In this document: positions 1 through 7,095 of the stretch, one piece after another
Layout: the number at the start of each line of letters is the position of its first letter
Position numbering within the stretch: the first letter of the stretch is position 1
Source: Cytophagaceae bacterium
GTDB taxonomy: Bacteria; Bacteroidota; Bacteroidia; Bacteroidales; Marinilabiliaceae
DNA length: 37,250 nucleotides
Direction of reading: 5' to 3'
Assembly (NCBI GenBank): GCA_031285765.1
Contig: JAITVO010000093.1
Span: forward strand, 1-37,250
Notes under the pieces: generated by a model
Database searches by the model: none
The model's input: only the letters and a program-made list of their open reading frames with translations
Told to the model about the DNA's origin: nothing
Made by a program: the position numbers and the translations under genes

Positions 1-407
1 GGTTGCGTAAAAATAATTTCGTGGATAGAATCTTCCTGTCCTGTGCTGCCCTGCATAATTTTAGGCTAAAAACAAGACCATTCCACTATGAAAACAATTT
101 GACATAATCTCTAATATTCGAATAAATTATCATGCTGCGTATAGTCACGAATAAAACCTGTTTGTTACCGGTATCAGACAGTACATAAATTGAAATGCTT
201 ACCACAAACCAGTAGTAAGCAACAAATTATGTATCAACAATAAACAGACAAATACTTTGCTCGAAAGATGCAAAATACCTTGCAAACATTATATGAAATT
301 TTCATAAACTTTGTGGTAAAAATGAACATGCTGCAAACATTTTTACTCCATTTTCAGACAAAAACGATTGAAACCATCAGTAAAATACCTAATTTCGGCG
401 TTTTATT
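1..407. other. gene-free left edge, AT-rich
   Basis: No open reading frame with recognisable content lies in this stretch. It is AT-rich and ends at the start of the penicillin-binding protein gene. The only signal seen is TATTTTGC at its right end, which resembles a Bacteroidota -7 element (TAnnTTTG) one base short and overlaps the TTG start codon. I see no convincing hairpin or RNA gene. Confidence 0.5.
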
Positions 408-2771
408 TTGCACGCATTGAACATTCAACTTCCAAAATATCACTTTCGCAGATGGCACATCGCAATAGCAGTAATGGCAGTGGCGTTTTACTTTTCGCTG
501 CCCCAAAAGCTGTTCGACACGGGCTACGCAACGGTTATTACCGATAGCAGTGGCAACCTCTTGGGTGCATACATTGCCAATGACGGACAGTGGCGCTTTC
601 CGCCCGCCGATTCAGTGCCATACCGATTCCGAACTTCGCTGCTTATGTTCGAGGACGAGTATTTTTATTATCATCCGGGCGTTAATCCGATTTCGCTGGG
701 CAGAGCACTATGGCAAAACCTGCGGCACCGGCGCACGGTGAGCGGCGGAAGCACCATCACCATGCAAGTGATACGGCTGGCGCGACCTGCACGGCGCACA
801 ATTATTCATAAAATAAAAGAGATGTACCTTGCGATTCGCCTCGAATGTTCGCTCAGCAAAGATTCCATTCTTGCGCTTTATGCAGCTGAGGCGCCTTTCG
901 GCGGAAATACGGTTGGCATTGAAGCGGCAGCGTGGCGATATTTTAATCGACCCGCCCGCGAGCTTACGTGGGGCGAATCGGCAGCGCTGGCAGTGCTTCC
1001 CAACGCGCCCGCACTGGTGCATCCGGGCAAAAATCGCAGCCAACTGCTCTACAAACGAAACCGGCTACTGCATAAACTTCACGACAGTGAAATTATCGAC
1101 AGCACTACGCTCAAAATTTCGCTTGCCGAAGCCTTGCCCGGCGAGCCGCAGCTTATTCCGCGCAAAGCGCCTCACCTGCTTGACAGGCAAATTGTGAACC
1201 GGCGGGGCACGATTCTCAACACAAGCCTCGACGGTAACCTTCAGCAGTTGGCTGCACAGGTCGTCAATCGCCATGCAAACCAGTTGCAGCAGAATCAGAT
1301 TTACAACGCGGCTGCCGTTATTGTGTCGGTGCAGAGCGGCAAGGCGCTTGCGTACGTGGGTAATGTAGATGGCGACGACGACGCGAAAGGTTATCGTGTG
1401 GATGTGGTGCAGTCGCCGCGCAGTTCGGGAAGCGTGCTCAAGCCGCTGCTGTACGCGAAGGCGTTGCAGGAGGGCATTGTGCTGCCACGCACGCTTTTGC
1501 CCGACATCCCGACTTATTATCGCAACTTCAGCCCGCAAAACTATCAGCGACGTTTCGACGGAGCGGTGGCTGCCAACGAGGCGCTGTCGCGCTCGCTCAA
1601 TGTGCCCTTTGTGCGGCTGCTCAACAATTATGGCGGCGATATTTTTACTGCCAACTTGCAGCAAATGGGTTTCAGCACTGTTGATAAACCCTACTCGCAC
1701 TACGGATTGAGCCTTATTTTGGGCGGTTGTGAGGTTACGCTGTGGGATTTGGCGGGATGTTATGCTTCAATGGCACGGATGCTCAACCGCTATACGACGG
1801 AGCAGGCTGTTTACAATGGCGCCGACTTTCGCCCTCTCACCTTTTTGAATAACGACACATTTGTGTTAACAAAAAACACGTTTCACCCGCCTGTGATGTC
1901 GGCGTCGGCAGCATATTTTGCCTTTAAGGCGATGACCAACGTGCAGCGTCCGCCCGAAGAAACGGGGTGGGAAAACTTTTCGTCATCGCGCCGCATTGCG
2001 TGGAAGACTGGTACGAGCTACGGCTTTCGCGATGCGTGGAGCATTGGCGTTACGCCGGAATATGTTGTGGCGGTTTGGGTGGGGAATGCGTCGGGCGAAG
2101 GTCGCCCCGGCATTGTTGGCGGCGCAACGGCGGCTCCCATCATGTTCGAGCTGTTAAATTTGCTGCCGCCAACGTCGGTTTTTGCTGTGCCCTACGACGA
2201 TATGGCAGAGGTGCGTGTCTGCGCCGCGTCGGGCTACCGTGCTTCGTCCACCTGCTCGGATACCGATACGGTTTTGATACCGCTTACGGTGAAAAAAACG
2301 GGAGCATGTCCTTATCACCGCCTCGTTTACCTGACTGCCGACGGGCGATTTCAAACCCGCATGGAGTGTGAGCCTTTGGGCAATGTTCGTATCGAAAGTC
2401 GATTTGTGCTTCCGCCCGTTGTGGAGTGGTATTACAAGCCGCATCATCCCGAATATCGCTCGCTTCCGCCCGTGCGCGAGGGTTGCGAGGCGTTGGAAAA
2501 CAGCGCTCCGTTAGATTTTATTTATCCACCGCCCCAAACTTCGGTGTATGTGCCCACTGGCTTGGACGGACAGTTGTCGCGCATTGTAATGAAAGCCGTT
2601 CATCGCAATCCCGATGCCAATCTTTACTGGCATTTCAACAGCGATTATCTTGGCAGCACCAAATATCAGCATCAGTTTGAGGTTCTTCCCCTTGCGGGGA
2701 TAAATACCGTTACGATTGTTGATGATGAGGGAAACCGCATTGTGAGGCGGTTTGTGTGTGCGGGAGAGTAA
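408..2771 (+). CDS. pbpC: penicillin-binding protein 1C, bifunctional glycosyltransferase/transpeptidase
   Basis: This inner-membrane enzyme polymerises lipid II glycan strands and carries a penicillin-binding transpeptidase domain facing the periplasm. A single membrane anchor lies at about residues 16-31. The GT51 domain follows, with FEDEYFYYHPG (catalytic Glu about 82) and GGSTITMQ (113-120). The transpeptidase domain has SVLK (Ser342, Lys345), SLN (396-398) and KTG (533-535). The remaining C-terminal stretch matches the extra PBP1C C-terminal domain in position and size. The length of 787 aa is close to E. coli PbpC. The start is a TTG; a second in-frame TTG three codons later is equally possible, and both sit before the anchor. 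The partner gene often found beside pbpC, an alpha-2-macroglobulin, is not in the window and could lie upstream. The gene is GC-richer than the glycan genes further right. It converges on the next gene with a 14-bp gap. Confidence 0.95.
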   Translation: MHALNIQLPKYHFRRWHIAIAVMAVAFYFSLPQKLFDTGYATVITDSSGNLLGAYIANDGQWRFPPADSVPYRFRTSLLMFEDEYFYYHPGVNPISLGRALWQNLRHRRTVSGGSTITMQVIRLARPARRTIIHKIKEMYLAIRLECSLSKDSILALYAAEAPFGGNTVGIEAAAWRYFNRPARELTWGESAALAVLPNAPALVHPGKNRSQLLYKRNRLLHKLHDSEIIDSTTLKISLAEALPGEPQLIPRKAPHLLDRQIVNRRGTILNTSLDGNLQQLAAQVVNRHANQLQQNQIYNAAAVIVSVQSGKALAYVGNVDGDDDAKGYRVDVVQSPRSSGSVLKPLLYAKALQEGIVLPRTLLPDIPTYYRNFSPQNYQRRFDGAVAANEALSRSLNVPFVRLLNNYGGDIFTANLQQMGFSTVDKPYSHYGLSLILGGCEVTLWDLAGCYASMARMLNRYTTEQAVYNGADFRPLTFLNNDTFVLTKNTFHPPVMSASAAYFAFKAMTNVQRPPEETGWENFSSSRRIAWKTGTSYGFRDAWSIGVTPEYVVAVWVGNASGEGRPGIVGGATAAPIMFELLNLLPPTSVFAVPYDDMAEVRVCAASGYRASSTCSDTDTVLIPLTVKKTGACPYHRLVYLTADGRFQTRMECEPLGNVRIESRFVLPPVVEWYYKPHHPEYRSLPPVREGCEALENSAPLDFIYPPPQTSVYVPTGLDGQLSRIVMKAVHRNPDANLYWHFNSDYLGSTKYQHQFEVLPLAGINTVTIVDDEGNRIVRRFVCAGE

Positions 2772-2785
2772 AGTGCAGGGATAAT

Positions 2786-3601
2786 TTAATGTTCTACCTC
2801 CTTTAAATACATCAGGTATTTAATATTTCCGGCATTGTAAACAGACAGATAGTTGTTTGCCGGCAAACTGTTTGAATGGCATTGAAGGCGATGAGTATAG
2901 TGGCGTTCCATTGTATCGGGATTGATCAGAAATTGCTGAGGCGGAGTTGTTTCAATTTTTCTGAATCCCAATTTCTCATAGCTATCTCCGCTCGACCATT
3001 CGCGGTCGGCATAACTCATCACATCGTCGGGACGATGTTTGTGAATAAAACAGGCAAGAAGTTTGCCCATTCCGCCTGCCACCAAATAGCCGTTAAGATT
3101 GGCAAAACGAACCATTTCTGCCGATTTAAAAACCTCTCCGTTGCGCCAGTAGCTACGCATTGCCGAAAATGATGCTGCCGCCACCAATTGATTATTGTAA
3201 AATAAGCCATATTTATACTTGCAGGCTGGTGAGCCAAGCAAATGATTCTTATTTAAAAAGGAGTTTATTGCAGGAGTATTGATACGTTCAACTACCGTTT
3301 TTCGCGCATGTAGCCGTACAAAATTGCCCAGAATAGCCTTAACGCGTGATTCTACTATTGACTGTTTCCTCACCCAGTAATCTTCCCATAAATGAATCAG
3401 CCGTATGCCCTGTTTTTGATAAACATCCGAAAGCAAAGCAAAACAGTTTTTGTCGGCAACATTGTGAACAGGTACAGCATGAAAGGCGACTTTTTTATCT
3501 GGAAGCATCAGAACAGTAAATTTTGAATGATTTTCAATGTTGATATTCCCCCCATAAACAGAGGTTATAAACTCTCTTATCTTTATTTCAAAATCACTCA
3601 T
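2786..3601 (-). CDS. phage-type protein: degenerate homing-nuclease-like N-terminus plus GNAT-like C-terminus
   Basis: The 271-aa protein resembles, from memory, a family common in large phages. In those proteins a Vsr/homing-nuclease-like domain ends in a GIRLIHIFEDEW-type motif followed by IVKSRI..LG, and an acetyltransferase-like fold comes after it. Here the hinge reads GIRLIHLWEDYW (about residues 85-96) followed by IVESRVKAILG. The C-terminal part carries the family signatures FLNKNHLLG, GLFYNNQLVAAASF, MVRFANLNGYLVAGGMGKLL and SYADREWSSGDSYEKLGF. The usual nuclease segment (EFNGLYWH type) is replaced by VAFHAVPVH, so the nuclease part may be inactive. No phage genes flank it. The start ATG has no clear TAnnTTTG element upstream. 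Its function is unknown; DNA modification, anti-phage or remnant roles cannot be told apart from sequence alone. Confidence 0.6.
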   Translation of the reverse strand: MSDFEIKIREFITSVYGGNINIENHSKFTVLMLPDKKVAFHAVPVHNVADKNCFALLSDVYQKQGIRLIHLWEDYWVRKQSIVESRVKAILGNFVRLHARKTVVERINTPAINSFLNKNHLLGSPACKYKYGLFYNNQLVAAASFSAMRSYWRNGEVFKSAEMVRFANLNGYLVAGGMGKLLACFIHKHRPDDVMSYADREWSSGDSYEKLGFRKIETTPPQQFLINPDTMERHYTHRLQCHSNSLPANNYLSVYNAGNIKYLMYLKEVEH

Positions 3602-3612
3602 AGTTTAGTTAG

Positions 3613-3631
3613 TTATTAACTGATGTTACGC
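3613..3631 (+). repeat. single copy of the ACTSATGTTACGC intergenic repeat end
   Basis: TTATTAACTGATGTTACGC matches the ends of the inverted-repeat elements at 15.5, 16.9 and 17.5 kb. No inverted partner was found nearby, so this is either a solo end or a decayed element. It lies just upstream of the leftward gene ending at 2786. Confidence 0.45.
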
Positions 3632-3725
3632 GCTGGTTTTTAAAAGCGGAGTTGTGGCTCCACCTATTTCAATTCATGCTTTTCATCTGCGGATATAAAA
3701 ATTAAGCCTTTTCATATCCATATAA

Positions 3726-4211
3726 TCATTTGTCATTTTTCGCGTTCCCGCCATATTTTATGCAAATATCAAGCAAATCGCTCAAACGGGCAATTTCTTC
3801 TTCTGCCTTTTCTTTTGTTTTAGTTTTACAGATAAGGTACTGTTTTTTTCTTTTTGTATCAATCAGAATGATAAGATATTGGGCATCGCTCACATCAACT
3901 ACTCTTTTGCTGGCGCATTTTACTATGCAGGGTTTTCGCACATCGGTAAGTAGCAGTTCCATATCGGGAGGAATATACATCCAGTTGCCTATCCTGATAA
4001 AGCCCAAAAGCTCGAAAGCAAAACAAATTCGGTAATGCTTCACATCAATCACATTGGAGGATACTGAAAAGGCAAGCAAAGCGCCGATTGTTATTAAAAT
4101 GATGCCCGACCACGACCTGAAAACAGTGATGCAGCCGAGTGTTATCAGAAAAATTCCAAAAACAAAGCCAGCCAGTCCATATACTTTGTCGAACCTGTAT
4201 CGTATCTGCAT
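3726..4211 (-). CDS. small two-helix membrane protein of unknown function
   Basis: I do not recognise this 161-aa protein. Two hydrophobic segments at about residues 13-32 and 34-50 (AGFVFGIFLITLGCITVF and SGIILITIGALLAFSV) form a hairpin anchor. A beta-rich soluble part follows, with repeated charged stretches such as IDTKRKKQYLICKTKTKEKAEEE, ending in a short amphipathic helix. This layout resembles small PH-like or YcxB-like bacterial membrane proteins, but no motif secures that. The gene stands alone on the minus strand, about 125 bp upstream of the phage-type gene, with no recognisable promoter element or strong ribosome binding site. Its codon use and length support a real gene. Confidence 0.6.
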   Translation of the reverse strand: MQIRYRFDKVYGLAGFVFGIFLITLGCITVFRSWSGIILITIGALLAFSVSSNVIDVKHYRICFAFELLGFIRIGNWMYIPPDMELLLTDVRKPCIVKCASKRVVDVSDAQYLIILIDTKRKKQYLICKTKTKEKAEEEIARLSDLLDICIKYGGNAKNDK

Positions 4212-4280
4212 AATGTGATTGTTCTTTTGTTTGTATATTTCCCCCTGTCCCGCTTTTTCGCAATAAAAATATCTGAAAAC

Positions 4281-4310
4281 AAAAAAAGGACAGATATGAA
4301 ACCTGTCCCT
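4281..4310 (-). terminator. intrinsic terminator downstream of the dapA-nitroreductase pair
   Basis: Read on the minus strand, GGACAG pairs with CTGTCC around a short loop, and a run of seven T follows directly. The position about 120 bp past the nitroreductase stop fits the end of the leftward transcript that starts at dapA. Confidence 0.75.
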
Positions 4311-4427
4311 TACTCTAAAAATCAGTTTTTGTTAACCAAATCCAAATCTATGAAAAAAATCGAGGCAAAAATACGCTGTTTTTGCGCAAACAAATATTAA
4401 ATGCAACTAAATATCACTAAATCTTTT

Positions 4428-5171
4428 TCATTCAATAAAGCCTTGTTCTTTCAGCGTTTTTAGCAATACCGATGAAAAATATTCGTTATCACTCTTTTTG
4501 TAACGGACATCGGTAAATACTTGCGCCAATGTTTCCAGTCTGTTCTCCTCAACAAAGCTTTTGTAAAGTTCCATACTTTCTTTTTGGGCATAAATACGGT
4601 CAATATCAGCAGGTGTATAATCTTTGTAAACTTCGTGGTGAATAACTGCTTCGAGTGGAAGCCGGTCGGTAAGTTCGGGAGTTTCGTCGGGATAACCCAA
4701 TGTTACAGTGGCTATAGGAACAACGCCTTTGGGGAGTTTCAGTGTTTCAATAATTTTGTCGGCGTTGTATATTACCGTTCCCAGGTAGCAAATTCCCAAA
4801 CCGTTGGCTTCGGCTGCAATACAAACGTTTTGTGCAGCAAGAAGCGCGTCGATGGCTGCTGTTATAAACGAGATAAAGTTATTGTAACCCGGCTCGGCAT
4901 TTCGCTGTATGCACCATTTTTTAAACCGGTTGAAATCGGCGCAAAAAGTCAGTACAACCGGCGCTTGGTTTATCATTGGCTGGTTGAAATGTGCCGGCAT
5001 CAACTGTTGTTTAATATTCGCGTCGGTTGTTACCACAATGCTGTAAACTTGCATGTTTCCTGTTGTCGATGCTCTGGTTCCTGCCTCAAGAAGTGTTTGA
5101 AGCAGTTGCGCATCAACAGGTTTATTTTTGTATTTTCGTATTGTGCGGTGTTCAAATATGGTGTTTATCAT
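4428..5171 (-). CDS. nitroreductase-family FMN oxidoreductase (NfsA/Frp-like)
   Basis: The 247-aa protein matches the larger NfsA/Frp-like branch of FMN-dependent, NAD(P)H-using nitroreductases. The N-terminal HRTIRKYKNKPVD contributes the phosphate-binding arginines of the FMN site. LLEAGTRASTTGNMQVYSIVV is the second FMN-contact region, and GLGICYLG (about residue 125) and the VTLGYPDE segment are typical of the fold. The C-terminal extension after about residue 180 is the part expected in the NfsA branch. The natural substrate is unknown; members reduce quinones, flavins or nitroaromatics. The gene begins 9 bp after the dapA stop, so the two are very likely one transcript. A terminator follows at about 4.3 kb. 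Why a nitroreductase travels with dapA is not evident from sequence. Confidence 0.88.
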   Translation of the reverse strand: MINTIFEHRTIRKYKNKPVDAQLLQTLLEAGTRASTTGNMQVYSIVVTTDANIKQQLMPAHFNQPMINQAPVVLTFCADFNRFKKWCIQRNAEPGYNNFISFITAAIDALLAAQNVCIAAEANGLGICYLGTVIYNADKIIETLKLPKGVVPIATVTLGYPDETPELTDRLPLEAVIHHEVYKDYTPADIDRIYAQKESMELYKSFVEENRLETLAQVFTDVRYKKSDNEYFSSVLLKTLKEQGFIE

Positions 5172-5180
5172 ATAAATAAA

Positions 5181-6071
5181 TTACAGAAGTCCTGTTTTTT
5201 TCATTTCTCTCAAAAGCAACTCTTTGCTGTTTGTTTCCATCTCGCAGAGCGGAAGACGATAGATTTCGCCAATTTTACCCATTGCCGCCAAAGCTGCCTT
5301 TACGGGAATCGGGCTCGATTCGATAAACATCAAATCCATCAAGCGTTTGTATTTTGAAAAAATGAGGCGAGCCTTTTCTACATCTCCGTTCAGCGAATAT
5401 TCCATCAAATTGCGAAATTCGCGGGGAATAATATTGGCAACTACCGAAATGCAACCGTCGGCGCCCATGAAGTTAGCCATCATCGAAAGAAAATCGTCGC
5501 CGCTGTAAACCTTGAAACCTTCGGGACGGTTCAGCAGCAGGTTTGCAAAAACGTCAATGCTGCCGCCGGCTTCTTTTATTCCCATAATGCCGGGATTATC
5601 GTTGGCTAATTGAATTGCCAAATCGTAAGGAATGTTGCACCCTGTTCGCGACGGCACATTGTAAAGAATAACAGGAATATTAATTGACTGCGATACTGTT
5701 GAAAAGTGGCGGTACAAACCTTTTCGCGCAGGTTTGTTGTAGTAGGGCGTTATCACAAGTACTGCATCGGCGCCGTTTTTTTCAGCTGTTTGCGAATACT
5801 TTACGCAATCGTGCGTGGCGTTGCTTCCCGAACCGGCAATAACCGGAATACGCTTGTTGATAACATCAACAGCGCGCTTGATAAGAATTTCGTCTTCTTC
5901 CTCGGTTAGCGTGGGTGTTTCGCCGGTGGTTCCGCAAACTACAATAGCATTGGTGCCTTGTGCGATATGCCATTCGAGTAACCCGTCGAAAGTTTCAAAA
6001 TCAATCTCCCCGTTTTCTTTAAAAGGGGTGGCAATGGCTACAATTGAGCCGCGCAAATTTCTTATGTTCAT
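5181..6071 (-). CDS. dapA: 4-hydroxy-tetrahydrodipicolinate synthase
   Basis: DapA condenses pyruvate with aspartate semialdehyde, the committed step to diaminopimelate and lysine, in the cytoplasm. All catalytic landmarks of the TIM-barrel family are visible. GTTGETPTL (Thr48/Thr49) and ITPYYNKP (Tyr110/Tyr111) are present. YNVPSRTG carries the proton-relay Tyr137 and the substrate-carboxylate Arg142. GIKEAGGS carries the Schiff-base Lys166. The length of 296 aa equals the usual size. The start ATG lies about 59 bp downstream of a perfect minus-strand TAnnTTTG element. Diaminopimelate is a component of Gram-negative peptidoglycan, which links this gene functionally to murF and pbpC in the window. 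It heads a two-gene unit with the nitroreductase. Confidence 0.97.
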   Translation of the reverse strand: MNIRNLRGSIVAIATPFKENGEIDFETFDGLLEWHIAQGTNAIVVCGTTGETPTLTEEEDEILIKRAVDVINKRIPVIAGSGSNATHDCVKYSQTAEKNGADAVLVITPYYNKPARKGLYRHFSTVSQSINIPVILYNVPSRTGCNIPYDLAIQLANDNPGIMGIKEAGGSIDVFANLLLNRPEGFKVYSGDDFLSMMANFMGADGCISVVANIIPREFRNLMEYSLNGDVEKARLIFSKYKRLMDLMFIESSPIPVKAALAAMGKIGEIYRLPLCEMETNSKELLLREMKKTGLL

Positions 6072-6129
6072 ATCTTTATTGTGTTACATTAAAACAAGAT
6101 ACCGAAAAATATTCTTTAAAAAAACATTG

Positions 6130-6137
6130 CAAAGATA
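6130..6137 (-). promoter_or_regulatory. Bacteroidota -7 promoter element for dapA
   Basis: CAAAGATA on the plus strand reads TATCTTTG on the minus strand, a full match to TAnnTTTG. It lies about 59 bp before the dapA start. A -33 element is not clear. Confidence 0.65.
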
Positions 6138-6208
6138 GATATTAAAAAAATCATTCGGCTGTTTCAGTCCGGGAAATTATAGCGTAACCGAATCAAATTA
6201 CTTTTAGC

Positions 6209-6268
6209 AGCCTTGAAAAGGCTTAATTTTCATAACCCGCAGGCAACGCTTTGCCTGCATCCGGTTAT
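6209..6268. repeat. two small hairpins between dapA and the second nitroreductase
   Basis: The first hairpin pairs AGCCTT with AAGGCT around GAA. The second pairs ATAACC and GCAGGCAA with TTGCCTGC and GGTTAT around a four-base loop, giving a two-part stem at 6232-6268. They sit between the dapA promoter and the strong terminator at 6274-6322, so three hairpins are stacked in about 115 bp. Confidence 0.6.
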
Positions 6269-6273
6269 AAATT

Positions 6274-6322
6274 AAAAATCGGCGCATGTCAAAAGCCAAA
6301 ATTTGGCTTGCGCCGATTTTTT
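6274..6322 (-). terminator. strong, nearly symmetric intrinsic terminator after the second nitroreductase
   Basis: AAAAATCGGCGCA pairs with TGCGCCGATTTTT, and inside it AGCCAAA pairs with TTTGGCT. T runs occur on both strands, so it can stop transcription from either side. Its natural use is to end the leftward transcript of the gene at 6362-6892, just 40 bp upstream. Confidence 0.8.
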
Positions 6323-6336
6323 CAATTCAAGCCGAT

Positions 6337-6350
6337 GCGTAACATGAGTT
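6337..6350 (-). repeat. single copy of the ACTSATGTTACGC intergenic repeat end
   Basis: GCGTAACATGAGTT is the reverse complement of AACTCATGTTACGC and matches the element ends seen at 15.5-17.7 kb. It lies between the terminator and the stop codon of the leftward nitroreductase. No clear left partner was found. Confidence 0.45.
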
Positions 6351-6361
6351 ATTGTTCGCAA

Positions 6362-6892
6362 TTACAATTTCCCGTCCAGCGAATTGTAAAAAACAATTTC
6401 TTCGAGAGGTTTTCTATTTTTCTCGGCAACGGCTGCTTTTTCGGCCGGATAGCCAATTGGCAGCAAAGCAACAGGCTCCATGTATTCGGGCAGCTGGAGC
6501 GCTTCGCTTACCAGACCGGTATTAAAGCTGCATACCCAGCAGGTTCCCAATTCTTTCGACTCGGCCATCAGCGTAATATGGTCAATTGCGATGGCTACGT
6601 CCACATCGCAGTGGTCTTTGCTGTCCGATGCTCTTTTCCACGATTCGCGATGATCGCCGCAAACAACAATAACCTGCGGAACGGCTGCAAACCAGTTGCG
6701 GGGATAAGCCTCACAGATTTTACGAAGCGCCGACGGTTCATCGACCACTACAAAGCGCCATGGTTGATAATTGCATGCCGAGGGCGCTAATCGCCCGGCT
6801 TCGAGCAGTTCGAGCATTAAACTCCGCTCAATTTTTTTTGAAGAGAAGTTTCTCTCCGATTTACGCTGTTTAATGATGTTCAACAAATCCAT
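6362..6892 (-). CDS. short nitroreductase-family FMN oxidoreductase
   Basis: The 176-aa protein is a compact nitroreductase. QRKSERNFSSKKI near the N-terminus supplies the FMN phosphate contacts, and LAPSACNYQPWRFVVV is the second classic FMN-binding stretch. Further on, ELGTCWVCSFN and a PIGYPAEK segment match the family core. It lacks the C-terminal extension of the 247-aa paralogue at 4428-5171, so the two belong to different branches. Such proteins act as cytoplasmic NAD(P)H-dependent reductases, often with unknown natural substrates. It has its own probable promoter (TATTTTTG on the minus strand at 6961-6968) and its own terminator, so it looks monocistronic. Confidence 0.88.
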   Translation of the reverse strand: MDLLNIIKQRKSERNFSSKKIERSLMLELLEAGRLAPSACNYQPWRFVVVDEPSALRKICEAYPRNWFAAVPQVIVVCGDHRESWKRASDSKDHCDVDVAIAIDHITLMAESKELGTCWVCSFNTGLVSEALQLPEYMEPVALLPIGYPAEKAAVAEKNRKPLEEIVFYNSLDGKL

Positions 6893-6960
6893 AACTGTTT
6901 TTTATTTAGTGATTCAAGATATTTTTCAATTCATACATCCGTTAATTTCTTATAGTCAAA

Positions 6961-6968
6961 CAAAAATA
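6961..6968 (-). promoter_or_regulatory. candidate -7 element for the short nitroreductase
   Basis: CAAAAATA on plus reads TATTTTTG on minus, matching TAnnTTTG. It lies about 70 bp before the start codon and abuts the 112-bp repeat copy at 6969-7080. Confidence 0.4.
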
Positions 6969-7080
6969 GGTTGCAAATAACAGAGGGTTCCAGTTTTTAA
7001 CTGTTCAGTTTTATTTATTGACAAGGGGATTAATCCCCTTGTTGCTTTTATTCGCAAATCAATTCTGTTTGAGTATAATT
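6969..7080 (+). repeat. 112-bp dispersed palindromic element, copy 1
   Basis: This copy runs from GGTTGCAAATAACAG to TGTTTGAGTATAATT and has at its centre the palindrome CAAGGGGATTAATCCCCTTG. A nearly identical copy in inverse orientation lies at 35697-35808, and a diverged, expanded copy at 8753-8972. All three are intergenic. It separates the DUF362 gene from the short nitroreductase, and its palindrome could act as a transcription stop. No coding content is likely. Confidence 0.85.
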
Positions 7081-7095
7081 TCCTCATTTTTCCGT

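Noticed and set aside
2786-3601. Part of a prophage
   Set aside because: Only one phage-type gene is present; no integrase, structural gene or attachment site is seen nearby.
4215-4400. 61-aa ORF between the membrane protein and the nitroreductase
   Set aside because: It runs across the terminator hairpin and low-complexity AT-rich sequence without recognisable content.
4521-5357. 278-aa plus-strand ORF
   Set aside because: It spans the nitroreductase/dapA junction in antisense and is rich in Cys and Phe as expected from a shadow frame.
4428-6892. Recent tandem duplication of the two nitroreductases
   Set aside because: The proteins differ in length and belong to different branches of the family, and dapA lies between them.
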